Of a DNA stretch of 64,000 bases, positions 1 to 12,044 are shown one piece after another. Under the pieces are notes generated by a model. The model did no database searches, was not told the origin of the DNA, and saw only the letters and a list, made by a program, of their open reading frames with translations. Made by a program: the position numbers and the translations under genes. Source of the stretch: Rhynchosporium graminicola (taxonomy: Eukaryota > Ascomycota > Leotiomycetes > Helotiales > Ploettnerulaceae); contig FJUW01000003.1 in the NCBI GenBank assembly GCA_900074885.1, positions 649,273 through 713,272 of the forward strand, written 5' to 3'. Within the stretch, counting starts at the first letter, position 1. The number at the start of each line of letters is the position of its first letter.

Positions 1-760
1 ATCGAGAGAAAGAGAATAGCAGGTAATGCGAGTAGACCTAAGCAGATAGCTAGGAGAGGATGCAAACTGGCGAAGGCGAAAAGCTCCTTGACCTTGAGTG
101 GTTACGTAGATAAAAGCTCAAATCTGGTAGAGGTTTAGAGCTACAGTGATGTAGAGAAGTTGTTGCGAAGGTGAGCAATATTCAGAAAGAACTTGAATCG
201 AAAATATGTCGCTTATCATAAACAATTCATCGGGCATAGATTGGTCTGCGGGTAAAGGAGTTTACTTTAGAAAGAGTGTTGAAAACTGGAGCACAGATCT
301 GCCCGTACAGGAAGGCATGTTCACTGAATAATTTCCAGGGATTTCACAGTCTTATAGATACTCAGCCATCTGAAGTAAGGCACACATTGCACGTGAGGCT
401 TTCTCATCTCTTTAGCTAAGACCCAAATTATCCAATCGCGTCATTGGTGTTATAGATGTTGGTATCGTTCGATAACAGTTGAACTAGCTTTTCGGGTCTC
501 CAGTTAGAACAAGTCCGTTCGTGTATATTACTACTCCTTGCGTCGATAACTGCTTCGCCAGATCTGAGTCTGCCCAATCAGGAGTCATGGTTAAGCGCCA
601 CGGTTTTCGTGACCCACTACATTATCGAAACAGAGCTAAAGCGAAAAGCCATTAGACTTGGCGGAAGAGTAAGTATTGACATTACTCCTCATGATTCTAA
701 ACCCAGATCAAAGTGCTTTCATGTGCGTGCAGTCTATTCTCAATTTCCAACAGAAGCCGC
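1..760. other. Intergenic, no gene seen
   Basis: No reading frame of convincing length or composition, no tRNA and no repeat was recognised. It is the 3' flank of the deacetylase gene that ends at 761. Confidence 0.6.
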
Positions 761-2169
761 CTAAGCCGAACGATCGAAAACTTTGCTTCCGAACTTCCAC
801 ACTTGATCAATTAACAGATCCTTCTTGCCAAACTCGTCAATTACATCGTCGATAATCACTATATCCGCATCGGCATCCGCCTTCAAATTACCTTTGATAT
901 CGCTTAGGCCTAGCATAGCAGCTGGAGTAGAAGTGACCGCTTTCAATGCCTGGGGAATGCTCGCTCCTGACCAGTTCAGAAAGTTGGTCACACATTCAAT
1001 GAGCGTGATAGAACTGTCATATATCAGCATTGTTGTATTTGATCATCTCAAGAACTGCTTACCTTCCGGCAATCTTATCACTTCCTTCTAGTACCAGTTT
1101 TGGTCCGGTCTTCACGATTCTCTCCCCATTGGTCCACTCATATGCACCATCAGGTAAACCAACTAGATGCATAGCATCCGTCACGAGGATGAATCCGTCT
1201 GGGTGAGCATTGAAGGCAATTTTAATGCTCGTGGGATGCAAGTGTATTCCGTCTGCAATGATGCCGAAGTACGGACGGGGAAGAGACTCAGCAATTCCAA
1301 GTACTCCGTACACGTTTGGGTTTCTGTGATGGAGAGGACGCATTGCATTGAACAGATGCGTGATCATAGTAGCACCTGCTGCCACTGCTTCTGACGCCTC
1401 TTCGTAGGTTGCTTCTGTATGTCCTATCGAGAACCGTATGCCTCGCGAGGTAATCTCCGGAATTGTTTGGATCATGGCTGCCACTTCAGGAGCTGCAGTA
1501 ATCATTTTGATCTGAGGAGGCCGGAGAGTTCCGTCAAAGGGAGATACAGTAGAGTTAATATTAGTTGCTCCATAGCAGTCTTCTAAATCGCTGAATCCGC
1601 TCTCTGCAGGAATTATGTTTTCAACTTTGTGAATGCCGTTCTTGCTGGGACTCAGGAATGGCCCTTCACAATGTGCTCCCAGAGACTCAGCGCCATTTTC
1701 GGCATTTCGAGTAAACCCAGAAGGTCCAAGAAAAGGCAGAGCCTATGGATGTCTTCAGTATGCTACATGCATTTTACATCGATTTGCTTCATACCTGTTG
1801 GTAGACTTCCTTCCTTTCTGAGGTCAGTGTCGGAAGATAAGATGTGACACCCGTCTCTATCAGTACTTTGTTGACCGAATTCAAAGTCTTTCCATAAGTT
1901 GAGGGTTCTTCGGGTATCTGTGAGAAGTTGAATCCAAAGGCACCATTTAGTTGGACATCTATCAGTCCAGGTGAAACAATCTTCCCTCCGAGGTCGATAG
2001 TGATGTCTGGAACCGAGTGGTCTCCGTAGAATGCTTCCTGACTCCTCACAATCTTCCCTGTCCCCGAACTGACCCACAAGTCCTGCTCAACTAATTCGTT
2101 TCCCTTTACCAGGCGACAATTCGTAAACTTCGTAATTATTTCTTTCCCCATAGGAATTGCGGATGGCAT
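761..2169 (-). CDS. dac1: N-acetylglucosamine-6-phosphate deacetylase
   Basis: Three exons on the minus strand: 2169-1795, 1742-1063 and 1013-761, joining in frame to 435 residues, the usual length for NagA/DAC1. The enzyme removes acetate from GlcNAc-6-phosphate to give glucosamine-6-phosphate in the cytosol. Visible family motifs are GAHCEGPF (about 147-154, metal-binding Glu 151), GHTEA (His about 233), THLFNAM (His about 254), ADGIHLHP and LVTDAM (catalytic Asp about 314). Both introns are GT-AG and about 50 nt. The start MPSAIP at 2169 is preferred; an in-frame ATG at 2232 would add 21 residues that look non-coding. It is divergent from the Ngs1-type gene across an 862-bp shared upstream region, so co-regulation with that gene is likely. 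Confidence 0.95.
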
Positions 2170-3031
2170 GACGATGGAATCGATAACGGAATCGGTTATG
2201 GTTAAATGCAAGGGATTTTTTTGATGTTGCACAGTCCACGGGTTACCTTGAGCCTCTACATAATGACTGATGAAAGTTCTTAGAGCAATGACCTACCTGG
2301 TATTATTATGCTTTTTAGACTCTCAACTCCTGGCCATTGAAATGATGACGTGACTCCAGAGTGGAAGGCATTCAAGAGTGGGTGGAGACATGAATCGAGA
2401 TGGGACAGCGATGCCCTGTTACTGTGGAGTGTACCATACTACCATTTAGCTCGAGTTCTTCGAAGTTACAGTGAGGCAGGCGGTGGAGGTGGAGATGTAA
2501 CGTCCCATCCCCAAAAGAGGCCGGGTCAGGCGACGGGATTCGCAATTTTCCATGAACAGATACATGTCGAACAATCTTTTGCGACTTAGGGCATGGCCCG
2601 GATCTTTTTGAGAGCAGTTTGAAGTTGTCATGAGTCCGTGGAGGAACTTCGAATATAGTAGAGCTCTTGAGGCGAAGATATCCTTGCTGGCAATGAAACA
2701 ATCATCGAAGAAAGCTTGGCATAATCACATCGCTAAATTGGAGCCATTCACGTGATCCGTCCCACTAAAACCTCCTCAGGACTCCCCTTGTTACTTGTTA
2801 CACGCTATGTTCTCCACAAGGCTGACGGTCCACGCTCACAAAACGTTGCCCCATGTCAGATTGTGCCTGACATACCGATGCGTGATGAGGGCCTGAAAGG
2901 TGCGAAGTTGCGCCGTGAACGCTCATCCAGAAACACCCTACGATATCGAGACAAAGGCTTCGGGCCCGCCAGTCTTCAATCGGTTCAAGATTTGACAAGT
3001 CTTTACGGGCCTCAGTGAAGTGCAAGTCAAG
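2170..3031. promoter_or_regulatory. Divergent promoter region between dac1 and ngs1
   Basis: This is the shared upstream region of two head-to-head GlcNAc genes. No convincing coding sequence was found. It holds CTCACAAAA at 2835-2843, which fits the Ndt80 core CRCAAAW. A cluster-resident Ndt80-family regulator makes that site a candidate, but the match is short. Confidence 0.5.
2837..2843 (+). promoter_or_regulatory. Candidate Ndt80/RON1-type site
   Basis: CACAAAA matches the CRCAAAW core of the Ndt80 middle sporulation element and lies about 190 bp upstream of the ngs1 start. The same CTCACAAAW string occurs upstream of the deaminase gene at 13986-13994. A site of this length occurs by chance often. 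Confidence 0.25.
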
Positions 3032-6000
3032 ATGGAAGGCTCGGAGAGCGGTGACATGGATCCGCTATGGAATGATCTAGATTGGTACGCATCGTATCAT
3101 ATCTCATGATTGACAGCGTGCTAATATAACCTTGATAGGGCTATGGGCCAGCTGTTCTTTATGGGTATTTTCTCCAGTCGTTTTGTTTACATTAAGCGAT
3201 CGGTGAACACCGTGGTACAATGCTTTATGTTGTGTGCTATATATATCATTGAATGCTGACCTATTGCGCTTCAGGCTGGGAAGGAACAGAAGTGACACCC
3301 CAGATTCGCACTTTGATCGAGGATCATCATCTTGGTGCTATATTATTGACAACTAAAAACTTGAAAAGTATTTGAAAATTTCTCTACCTTTCGCTGACTT
3401 ACTTCTTTCTCTCTTACTGTGGCTTTGAGACGCATTCATTTCGATTGAATCTGACATCCAAGTATCTTGCTAGTGCCGAGAGCTCACTTGAAGATATGCG
3501 TTTTAGAGTTCAAAAGTTTGATACTGGCTCACATGCAATCCGGAAATACTGACGTTCAAAGCCGCCCAAGAAACCGCAAAACTAGTCAAGGAGCTCCAGA
3601 CCATCGCGCATCAGGCAGGTCATCCAGTACCTCTACTCATCGCGCTTGACCAAGAAAATGGAGGAGTCAACAGTCTCTTCGATGAAGACTACATATGTCA
3701 ATTCCCTAGTGCTATGGGGGTTGCAGCCGCCGGTTCCCCCGAGATGGCATATGAGATTGCTAACGCAACTGCAAAAGAGATTTCGGCTGTGGGAGTCAAC
3801 ATGATTATGGGCCCAGTTCTGGACGTTTTGACGAACGCTAGATATCAGCCACTTGGTGTAAGAGCAACTGGAGATGATCCGCAAGAAGTTTCACAATACG
3901 GAATTGCGGCAATGAATGGCTACAAAGATGCAGGGCTTATAACATGTGGCAAGCATTTTCCTTCGTATGGAAATTTGGACTTCCTTGGTTCATCACTTGA
4001 TATGCCTATCATCACCGAAACGATCGAGCAGCTAAGTTTGAGTGCTCTCGTTCCATTTCGAAATGCTATCCGGGAAGGATTGGATGCTATGATAGTTGGT
4101 GGATGTGCAATGGCCAATGCTAGTAAGCAAAATCCAAAACAATTGTATGATCGCGAACTCACTCAAGGATAGGCATGAATGTCATGCATGCCTGTTTAAG
4201 CGATCAGGTTGTTGATGAGCTGCTGAGAAATGATCTTGGCTTCGATGGCGTGACTATTTCCGAATGCCTCGAGATGGACGCCCTGAGCCATGACATCGGA
4301 GTACGAGGTGGGACAGTCATGGCTGTAGAAGCAGGCTGCGACCTAGTCCTTTTATGCCGATCATTTGCGGTACAGCAGGAGGCCATCTCCGGTCTCAAAC
4401 TTGGCATTGAGAACGACATGATATCTCGAGAACGAATCATGGTCTCGCTTAGACGTGTTTTACATCTCAAGTCAAAATGCACCAGCTGGAGCAAGGCTTT
4501 GAATCCACCTGGCATTAGCATATTGGCCAATCTACACCCAGGCCATCTCGCCTTATCAACAAAGGCTTATGATAATTCTATTACAATTTTGAGAGATAAA
4601 GGCCATCTTCTACCTTTGTCCAATACATTATATCCAGATGAAGAACTACTACTTCTCACACCTCTCGTCAAACCTCTCCCGGCATCAGCTGCGACTAAAG
4701 CACTGACAGAATCTACTCGCTCAGCTGGTAACGAGCATGATAAATGGCAACATAGGTCATCAATCATGAGCGGCGAAGGAGTCTTCCGTGAACTTGGTCG
4801 ATCTCTTGCTAGACAAAGACACGGCAAGCTTCTTCATACCTCATATACGGCTAACGGGGTACGTCCTGTTCATGAGAACCTTATCAACAGAGCTGCAGCG
4901 ATTATCATTGTCACGGCCGATGCAAATCGGAACCTATATCAGAATGGGTTCACAAAGCATGTCGCGATGATGTGCTCCATGCTATCCGCAGGAGGCAAGA
5001 AGAAATCCCTGATTGTTGTTTCTGTCTCATCACCTTATGACTTCGCTATGGATAAGTCAATAGGAACGTATGTCTGCACATTTGACTTCACTGAAACAGC
5101 AATGAGTGCGCTAGTACGCGCTTTATTTGGCGAGTTTGTTCCCCAAGGAACCTTACCTGGGACATTGAGGAAGAGCAGAAAAGTGCAGAAGTCAAGACAA
5201 AACTGGTTGGTAGAGAGTTGGAATAGAGATCGTGACCGGAGAGGCTTGCTCGCACTCATCCAAACGATTGAGAAGACTATGCCTCCCAATACACAATCTG
5301 GTCTTTCAGGAGCAACTGCAGCCTCTTTCGAACTCGCAAGTCCCTGATTTCCCCCTCAGCCATTAAACCCCTGCTAACAGGATCCTCAGTCTCAAGCCTT
5401 CACTCCACCAAACGACACAATCCAAGAACAACACTTCGTAGTCCGCAACTCCAGCACCCAAGCCCTCTTCGGCTTCTGCTCAACCTACTTCCACGTTGCC
5501 ACCTCCCACGGCATCCTCTCATCCCTCTTCGTCGATCCCTCCAAACGCAACCTCTCCATTGGGCACTCCCTACACCAACGCGCCCTACGCTCCCTCCTCA
5601 CACGCCCCTCCATCAAAACCCTTCAACTCGGCTCCTCGCTCCCAACAATCTACCCCGGCATCCCCATGTCCGACCTTACCGAAGGCGCGCGTCTAAAACG
5701 CTGGTTCGCCACCAACGGCTGGGACATCTCCTCCCCGCGACTCCTCTACACGCTCACGATCCGCAATCTCGCAACCTGGCAAGCGCCCGAAGGGCTCCTT
5801 CCCGCCATCCAGCGCGTGAGTTTCAAGTTCGATTTGATTTCCGGAAAGGGGAACGCTGAAAGCGTGCTGGATCTTGTGAAGGCAAATTCTGGACCGGAAG
5901 TGCTTGCGTTGTATCAACTTGCGTTAGAAGATGAGTCGTGTGGGGTCGTGAGGGCCAGATCGCCCGTTGATGGCTCGCTTGTTGGCGCTGTTATTATCAC

Positions 6001-6481
6001 GAGGCCGAACTCAAGTCTGGCGACTTACATTCCCGTGTTGAAGGCATCGCCCACAACTTTATCTCCATCGACGAACGGGATTCCCGACAATCTGAGCAGT
6101 GTATGTGGAATCTTGGCGCCCGTCGTGCCGAGTAGTCCACAAGCTGCTCTCGTCCTGCAGGGTCTGGCCATGCTGGGTATCAAGCAGAATAAAGGGCATC
6201 GGGCGACGGCGTGCGTCTTATGCTGGGTTCAAGGGGAGGAAAGGGATGTGTTGCTTGGCATTGGCTTTGATGTGCTGGATGCTTTTGAGGAGGTTCAATG
6301 TCCTGCTGAACGCGTAAGTGAATTTTTCCCGTTCCACCCGTACGAAAGGTCTTGAGATATGGAATGACCACCCACTTCTCAGGCGACTTTTCCCTCTGCG
6401 TTCGTCTGAAGCAATGTTTCCGCATTGGCAGGCTGGCTCAACTAACGCAAAATGCAGTTCAGCGAAATGAACCTCAACTGA
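3032..6481 (+). CDS. ngs1: Ngs1-type GlcNAc sensor: degenerate GH3 domain plus GNAT acetyltransferase
   Basis: Seven exons: 3032-3084, 3139-3164, 3275-3367, 3562-4122, 4173-5335, 5390-6313 and 6458-6481, giving 947 residues in a single frame. The N-terminal part (about 10-600) is a family 3 glycoside hydrolase fold of the NagZ/NAG3 type. From about residue 633 a GNAT domain follows, with an acetyl-CoA-loop-like stretch (RNLSIGHSLHQRALR, about 686-700), then a second GNAT-like half. This GH3-GNAT architecture is that of Candida albicans Ngs1, a GlcNAc-binding histone acetyltransferase that acts with the Ndt80-family factor Rep1. The GH3 catalytic motif reads KHFPSYG (about 188-194) instead of KHFPGHG, the following D-x-H is absent, and the nucleophile position reads SECLEM with Glu 275 for Asp. 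Catalysis is therefore doubtful and sensing more likely. Intron 5 (5336-5389) starts with GC, not GT. Confidence 0.9.
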
Positions 6482-7246
6482 GACATCGACGACTTTCTGT
6501 GTTACGATATCAAGTATGAACGTCGTATATGATAAGGATGAGTGTTTCAGCTATTGCTACGTTGCGAAGCGTGGTTTCGTGTGTTTGCAAGCGTTCTCAA
6601 GCCTAGGTTCAGCGTATAAATCGGGATGGATCTGGATCTGGATTCTTGACCTACTTTCATCTTCACATCAGCGATTAATTTAGGGAATCGAATTTGTAGA
6701 TATGTGGCACTTTATAGTTTGGGAGAAAATCGCTATTACTCCTTTCTGCCTACACATAAGATTGTCATCGATAATAAATCATCATCTTCAGTCAAGACCA
6801 ATCAATGCTTGAGTATATTCATTCGGCTAGCTTTCATTAGACTCCATTTCCATTCATAAACGTGGTGGTATCAAAACTCGTCACATCGTTCATGTAATCG
6901 TACAAAACATCCTCAGGGCGACCTCGGCTATGACTCGCATCCCATTTCTCCTGTTTCCTGTTACATATCTTTGTATGTCTCCCTTCACCTGACACCTATC
7001 CAAGCTTCCTCGAGCAAAGGCTAGGGCTTAAACGACTTCGAAGGCGAGATTGCATTCAAAGGCGACTCTGCCATCTCGGTTGCCCACGCTGTGGCTGTCA
7101 TATTCTCAACTATCCAATCAGATGGATAAGCTCGAGGCAGAAAACGTATGGGTAATGTTTGCGGTTGATCCTGGTCTATATCCTAGCGTTGGAGTGATAT
7201 GAGGGTTCTTCTTACGGCCCCTTCCTCGTCCGTATCTCATTTTCCC
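6482..7246. other. Intergenic between converging ngs1 and ron1
   Basis: This is the 3' flanks of two convergent genes. It is AT-rich, and no coding sequence, RNA gene or repeat was recognised. Confidence 0.6.
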
Positions 7247-9141
7247 TCAATCATCGGCAGAGAAGTATCTCTTCGTCTTATTCTTGACCTGTTCAGCTTT
7301 CAGATCAGGCGGTACGATCGTGTGATGTACAACATGAGGTCTGTATATCGCATCGACAGGTGGCATCCTATTTCCGATTCGTTAGATTCGATACTTGCGG
7401 AGAGCTTACGCTATCAATAATCTGAGGGGTGCGTACCAGTCATCGACACTCAACGGAAAATACTCATAAAGCAAGTCCGCATTCTCGATCGGACTCCCCA
7501 TGCCTATCCCGACACTCCTCCTCATCCTATCTCTCTCAAAAAGCGGACTTCCGGGCTCGCAGCTGAAACTACCTCGAGTACCTGTACGGCTGTATTCATC
7601 GTCTGCTAAGGAAAGATCAATAGGCGCAGTTGCTAAATTGGGCCTGATAGATGAGGATGAGCTTTCTGCTTTCCAGCGTGTTTTGGGCACGGGGGGCCTG
7701 GCACTGCCGGACGAGGATTGGTGCGTGAGTGTTGGCATCTTGGCTGGACGGGGAAGGTCGGAGGAAGCTGTAGATGGCGAGGCTTTTGGAAGAGGCTGTT
7801 GGTTATTCCATTCGGGGAGATCGAGTGGGGTCTTTGGCTAGGTCAGCCAATGCATATTTGAAAGGCAGGACATCAACAGGGAGAGGATACTGAGAAACTC
7901 ACCGAAAGAGCATTCAAAGCGTAGAACTTGTATGAACTATTCGTAACTCCTGGGTCAACTTTCACCGGAGGCGCTGCATCACTCATCTTCCTAGGTTTTG
8001 AGTCCAGCTTCCGCTCATTGAGGGAGACATCCTTTCTACTGTCAAAATTTCTGGGGCTTCTGCCCCGAACGATAATCGCTCCGCTTCGGATCTCAGCCAG
8101 CTTATCACTCTCTCCTGAGGGCAACGTAGCCATAATGTTGATCTGTATGATGTAGTGCTGCTGTAGGCCTTTCCTCCGACCATTATTTGCGGTCGCGTGC
8201 TTGAATTGTAGACGCTTCCATGTGATCGGTATAGACACGAGTATGGGATCTAATTCCGGGTTTATGTTTAGGTCCAGCGGCCATTTTGGCGGTGCACTTC
8301 CAGCTCTCTCTTCGGACGAGCTTCCTGCAGCAGTTTTCCAGGGTACCGATATAATTTCAGTGCTCTTACCCTCGATACTCTCCGTAGCGGTTATTGTAGC
8401 CGTTAAGTCATATATGGGAACAAGAGCACCTTGGTCATTAATCATAGCTTTGATCCCTCGACTCAGCACTAAAGTCCCAGATATCTGGAAAAGATTCCGC
8501 CGGTAGCAAGTCAACTCCATGGGTCTGGCCGCACCGGTATTATTGTCCCCGAACACATCCTCAGCAACAAAGAACATGCCATACAACTCCGCCGACATAT
8601 TTGGCCATGTCTGACCAGCGTCGTCGAAGATTGGCCCCTTGATTAGAGGAGCGCCGAAACTGAGGAGCTTGTTATCGAGACCTGCGGAGCTGTTGGTACT
8701 TTCGTTTTGTGGATTTGTGTTTGAGTCGTCGAGCAGGGAAGAGAAATCTGCCCCGGATTGGTAGGGAAATGGGTCTTCGAATGTAGCGGAAAAGGCATCT
8801 GATAACTCGTAGGAGGGCGTGAAAGGGATAGAGGGCATGCCGTGATTATTCACATCGTCTCTGCCATTGAAGCTACTTGCTGGTCAGCCGTTACTCTTTA
8901 CCCCCCATCATGTTCTCCAAAGTCAAAATATGCAGCGGTTCTGTCATGGAGAACTGAAATTGGCCGGATGAGCAGCTTACAAAATTCCCTCCCCCTCGAA
9001 ATTCAGATCGTGGTCAAATGCATCCATTCCGTGACCTGGCAACTGGTGTTGTCCGTTGTTCGAGGCAGTCAGTCGCAAAATGTCGTTGGGCGCAGCACTT
9101 AGCGACGAAATGGTCAAGCTGCCGGTATCATAGCCTGCCAT
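7247..9141 (-). CDS. ron1: Ndt80-family transcription factor, RON1-type regulator of GlcNAc catabolism
   Basis: Four exons on the minus strand: 9141-8981, 8872-7903, 7837-7437 and 7367-7247, coding for 550 residues. The start is MAGYDTGSL at 9141. The central part (about residues 120-375) carries the Ndt80/PhoG DNA-binding fold, recognisable from MELTCYRRNLFQISG, the PKWPLDLNINPELDPI stretch, ITWKRLQFKHATANNGRRKG and GAIIVRGRSPRNF. A conserved C-terminal block (SVDDWMPPVDAIYRPHVVHH, then a Lys-rich end) is split by the last intron and restored exactly by splicing. Homologues include Trichoderma RON1 and Candida Rep1, which control GlcNAc genes. Its place inside the GlcNAc cluster supports the same role. 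A 1.2-kb upstream region separates it from the 3' end of the kinase gene. Confidence 0.92.
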
Positions 9142-10356
9142 GGTATGTTTCTGGGTAGCACCTTCCTGCTCCTCGCGGAGATATGGGATGTGAAGCATGA
9201 AGCGACAGAATTTTGCGCATTATTAAAGCTGGTTCATCTGCGGTCCTTTGCTGGAGCTGGTCTACGGGCAGATGCCCTTCGAACGTTGATAGGCGATGGA
9301 GAATTCAGCAGTAGTATAAGTCTCTTCTGCAGCAGATATCTTGTCGAGGCCGATCTGATACCAAGGGAAGTAAGTGTATGAGGGCGGGCTGGCGTTGTTC
9401 TATATTGGATACCTAGGTTATTTGGTAGGTAGATGGGGTCAGGTATGTGGTGTAGTGTGTACCTAGGTAGGAAGTTTGAAGTAGATGTTGTAAGTGGGCG
9501 GGTGGTGGTGCTTATCCATGGCCGCTGGCGAGCACTGTCAGCTCCCACTGAGCATCAGATCCATCGACCAGGCCAGGCCAGGCGGAGCAGGAATCCTCGG
9601 GGGCTTTATTACAGTAGCGGCTGCTTCTTTCTGCCGGCCGCTACAAGTATAAGTATCTCAGCTGCCTTATCTCTCCTCTGTCTTCTATAAGTATCCCAGC
9701 AAGTGCAGGCAGGAGCTCTTTTGGCAGTCTCGTTAAAACATTAGGTATAAGTTGTAGCTACCTACTTAGCTGGGAAAGTCTTAGTTTCTCACAATGAATA
9801 TAGGAAGTCTTATCGGAACAGATGATCATAATTCATTTTTCAGCTCTTCATCCGCATAGTACCTAGATACATCTCTTGTCCTCCACTGTCACCAGGTTAC
9901 GCCAGGGCCCGAGGCACAGTGAAGTAAGTAAGTCCTTTCTGGGGGCCCCAGCTGTTCGATTGTAATGTCACTAGCCTATTTTCTCCCCGCCTCTGGAAAT
10001 TGGAGTGGAGAGACACGACTCACGAGATCAGTGCAGGAAATATACCTGTAAACAATCGTGAAAAGTAGGCAAAACGTACTACTACATGTCCAGTAAGGAG
10101 CGGAACATTGCTTAGAAGCAGAAGTGAATGTAGAGTGAGTGAAGTTAGTAAAACGTGCTGGGAATCCAGATCGTTATATATCACTTGGTAAGGCAGGTAG
10201 ATTCTACAGATGAACTAAATGTCTTCGAATTCTCCACGTCTACCACATCTCGCAAAACTATATTTGTCCCAAACTATGTCCACGAATAGAATATACCTCA
10301 ACTCCACCAATGCCCCGTACAGTATAACCTCAGTAATAATTATCCCCAGAGCGTTC
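9142..10356. promoter_or_regulatory. Upstream region of ron1; 3' flank of the kinase gene
   Basis: About 1.2 kb without a convincing gene. It presumably contains the ron1 promoter. Several CCTAGGTA-like strings occur near 9408-9470. No Ndt80 core was seen on inspection. Confidence 0.5.
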
Positions 10357-12044
10357 CTAGACATCTAGCGAGGCGACCGCACAAGCAACAGCAGCACCCA
10401 GCAAGCTGCTCTCCTCTGCATACATCAGCTCTACTGTACCTGCACGGCCGCCACTTGCTTCGACTAGACCATCGAGTTGCTGCTGGCAGTTTTCTTTGAA
10501 GGTGGGATAATTTTCCATGACAGATCCGTTATATGCTACCAATGTGTGGGATGAATCTTCGGCACGAATGCCTTCAGCTTCGTTGCGCAACTGCCATAGA
10601 GCATGAACACCTGCTGCGATGACACCCGAAGCTCTATATGTAACGGCTGAGGAGATGCACCGTAGAGCCTGTATATCGCCATGTGTGAGAGGAGAGCTCG
10701 TCGGGTGTCGCGATGAGAATAGTTGTTGAGCTTTGAGTAACCCTGGACCACGATCACTACATCTATTGTCAGCTTAAGCTTCACTGACTCTGGAGAGTGA
10801 CGTACGACTCAATTCTGGAGACAGTTTCTGTTTCTAAAGAGTAAGTCTCCTGAAGGCTCTGAGGAACCACCCCCTCGAACAAGCCTGCTGTTTGGATGCC
10901 CTCAATCAGGACCAACCGAACGATTTCTCCTAGATAGCCTCCGCTAACAACATGTTCCAATGGCTGGAAGTCTGGATTAGGATGTGCGGAAGTTAAGAGC
11001 TTATCCCATTTCGTCAACGGGAGGATGCCAGCACCAAACATTGACAGTTCCGTATTAACGATGACATGTTTGGCAGAATCGTGCCACTCGGGAGGGCGGA
11101 CTCCAAATTTCGGAGGGGACATTGCATGTATGGGTAGATGTACAGCGGCGTTGACACCAGTTCCATGGATCAGTGCGAATCTGGTCGTCGAATCTAGGTA
11201 GGCTTTCGATAGGAGAGTGGCAGAAGAATCGTTCACGATGGCGTTCAACCGGACGTTCAGACCCCTTTTTGAGCAAGAGGTCTGGATTAAGTCTCCGAGA
11301 TCATGTCCCAGTAGTCCATGGGCCGCAAGAAATCCCTTGCCCATTCCTTGAAGGAGCCCACTCCGAAGTGATGTTTGTCTGGGCATGTCAGCTGACTTCG
11401 ATTTCATTGATGAAGATGACATACTCGATTGGGAAAGACCACGCAAGACCCATTGACAATGGCGCCTGAGACATTTCCTGGCCCTGGGTTTGCCCGGAGA
11501 GAGTCTCGTCAATCCTCTCAGCCATCCAGTCGAAGAACAAAATTCCTTGTAATTTTCTTTCTGGCGGTCCAATCTTGAACGAGGCCATCTTCAAGATCTC
11601 GGTTCCTGCTCCTTTTCCCTTTCCAGTCAATTCGATGAGGGCGACTCGAAAAGTCGATCCCCCAACGTCAAGGGCTAGGAAAGCCCCAGTCTCGTTTCCA
11701 GAGGGTAACTGATGATTGTATGAAGGAAGCATACAAAGCGGGTTGTCCACCAAGCTCTCAACAAATTGGCTTTTCAAACCGTCGGATAATGCAACAAGTC
11801 TCCCTCTTTCTACTGAGCCCCGGAAATTCTTCTCGATGCTGTCCAGGAATTTCCTGATCACTCTTTCCGATGTTCCATTTTCTGAATTAGATTCCCCATT
11901 AATATTTTCCTTATTGATCACTGATGGAGAGATCCATATGTTAAGAATAGATTGTAGGACATTTTTAGTCCTCAGCAACGTCCTCAATAGGGCAGCGAAG
12001 AAGACCTGTCGTACCCTTTTCATTGCAGCTATGACCGGTTGCAT
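10357..12044 (-). CDS. hxk3: Hexokinase-family N-acetylglucosamine kinase
   Basis: Three exons on the minus strand: 12044-11425, 11378-10806 and 10762-10357, giving 532 residues in frame. The protein is expected to phosphorylate GlcNAc at O6 with ATP, the first step after uptake. Hexokinase landmarks are LALDVGGSTFRVALIEL (phosphate-1 loop, about 124-139), SMGLAWSFPIEQ (about 197-208), NDSSATLL with the catalytic-base Asp near 257, and HGTGVNAA. The last two differ from the glucose-kinase consensus (NDTTGTL and FGTGCNAA), as expected of the divergent GlcNAc-kinase branch (Trichoderma HXK3, Candida HXK1/NAG5). The N-terminus carries a basic-hydrophobic stretch of about 40 residues ahead of the domain; a later Met 8 start cannot be excluded. 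It is divergent from the deaminase gene across a 2-kb region. Confidence 0.9.

Noticed and set aside
2170..2232. Upstream in-frame start of the deacetylase (MQHQKNP)
   Set aside because: The extra 21 residues have no family counterpart, and the ATG at 2169 directly precedes the conserved N-terminus.
5496..5696. Pro/Ser-rich frame on the plus strand
   Set aside because: It is the wrong frame of the GNAT-coding exon of the Ngs1-type gene.
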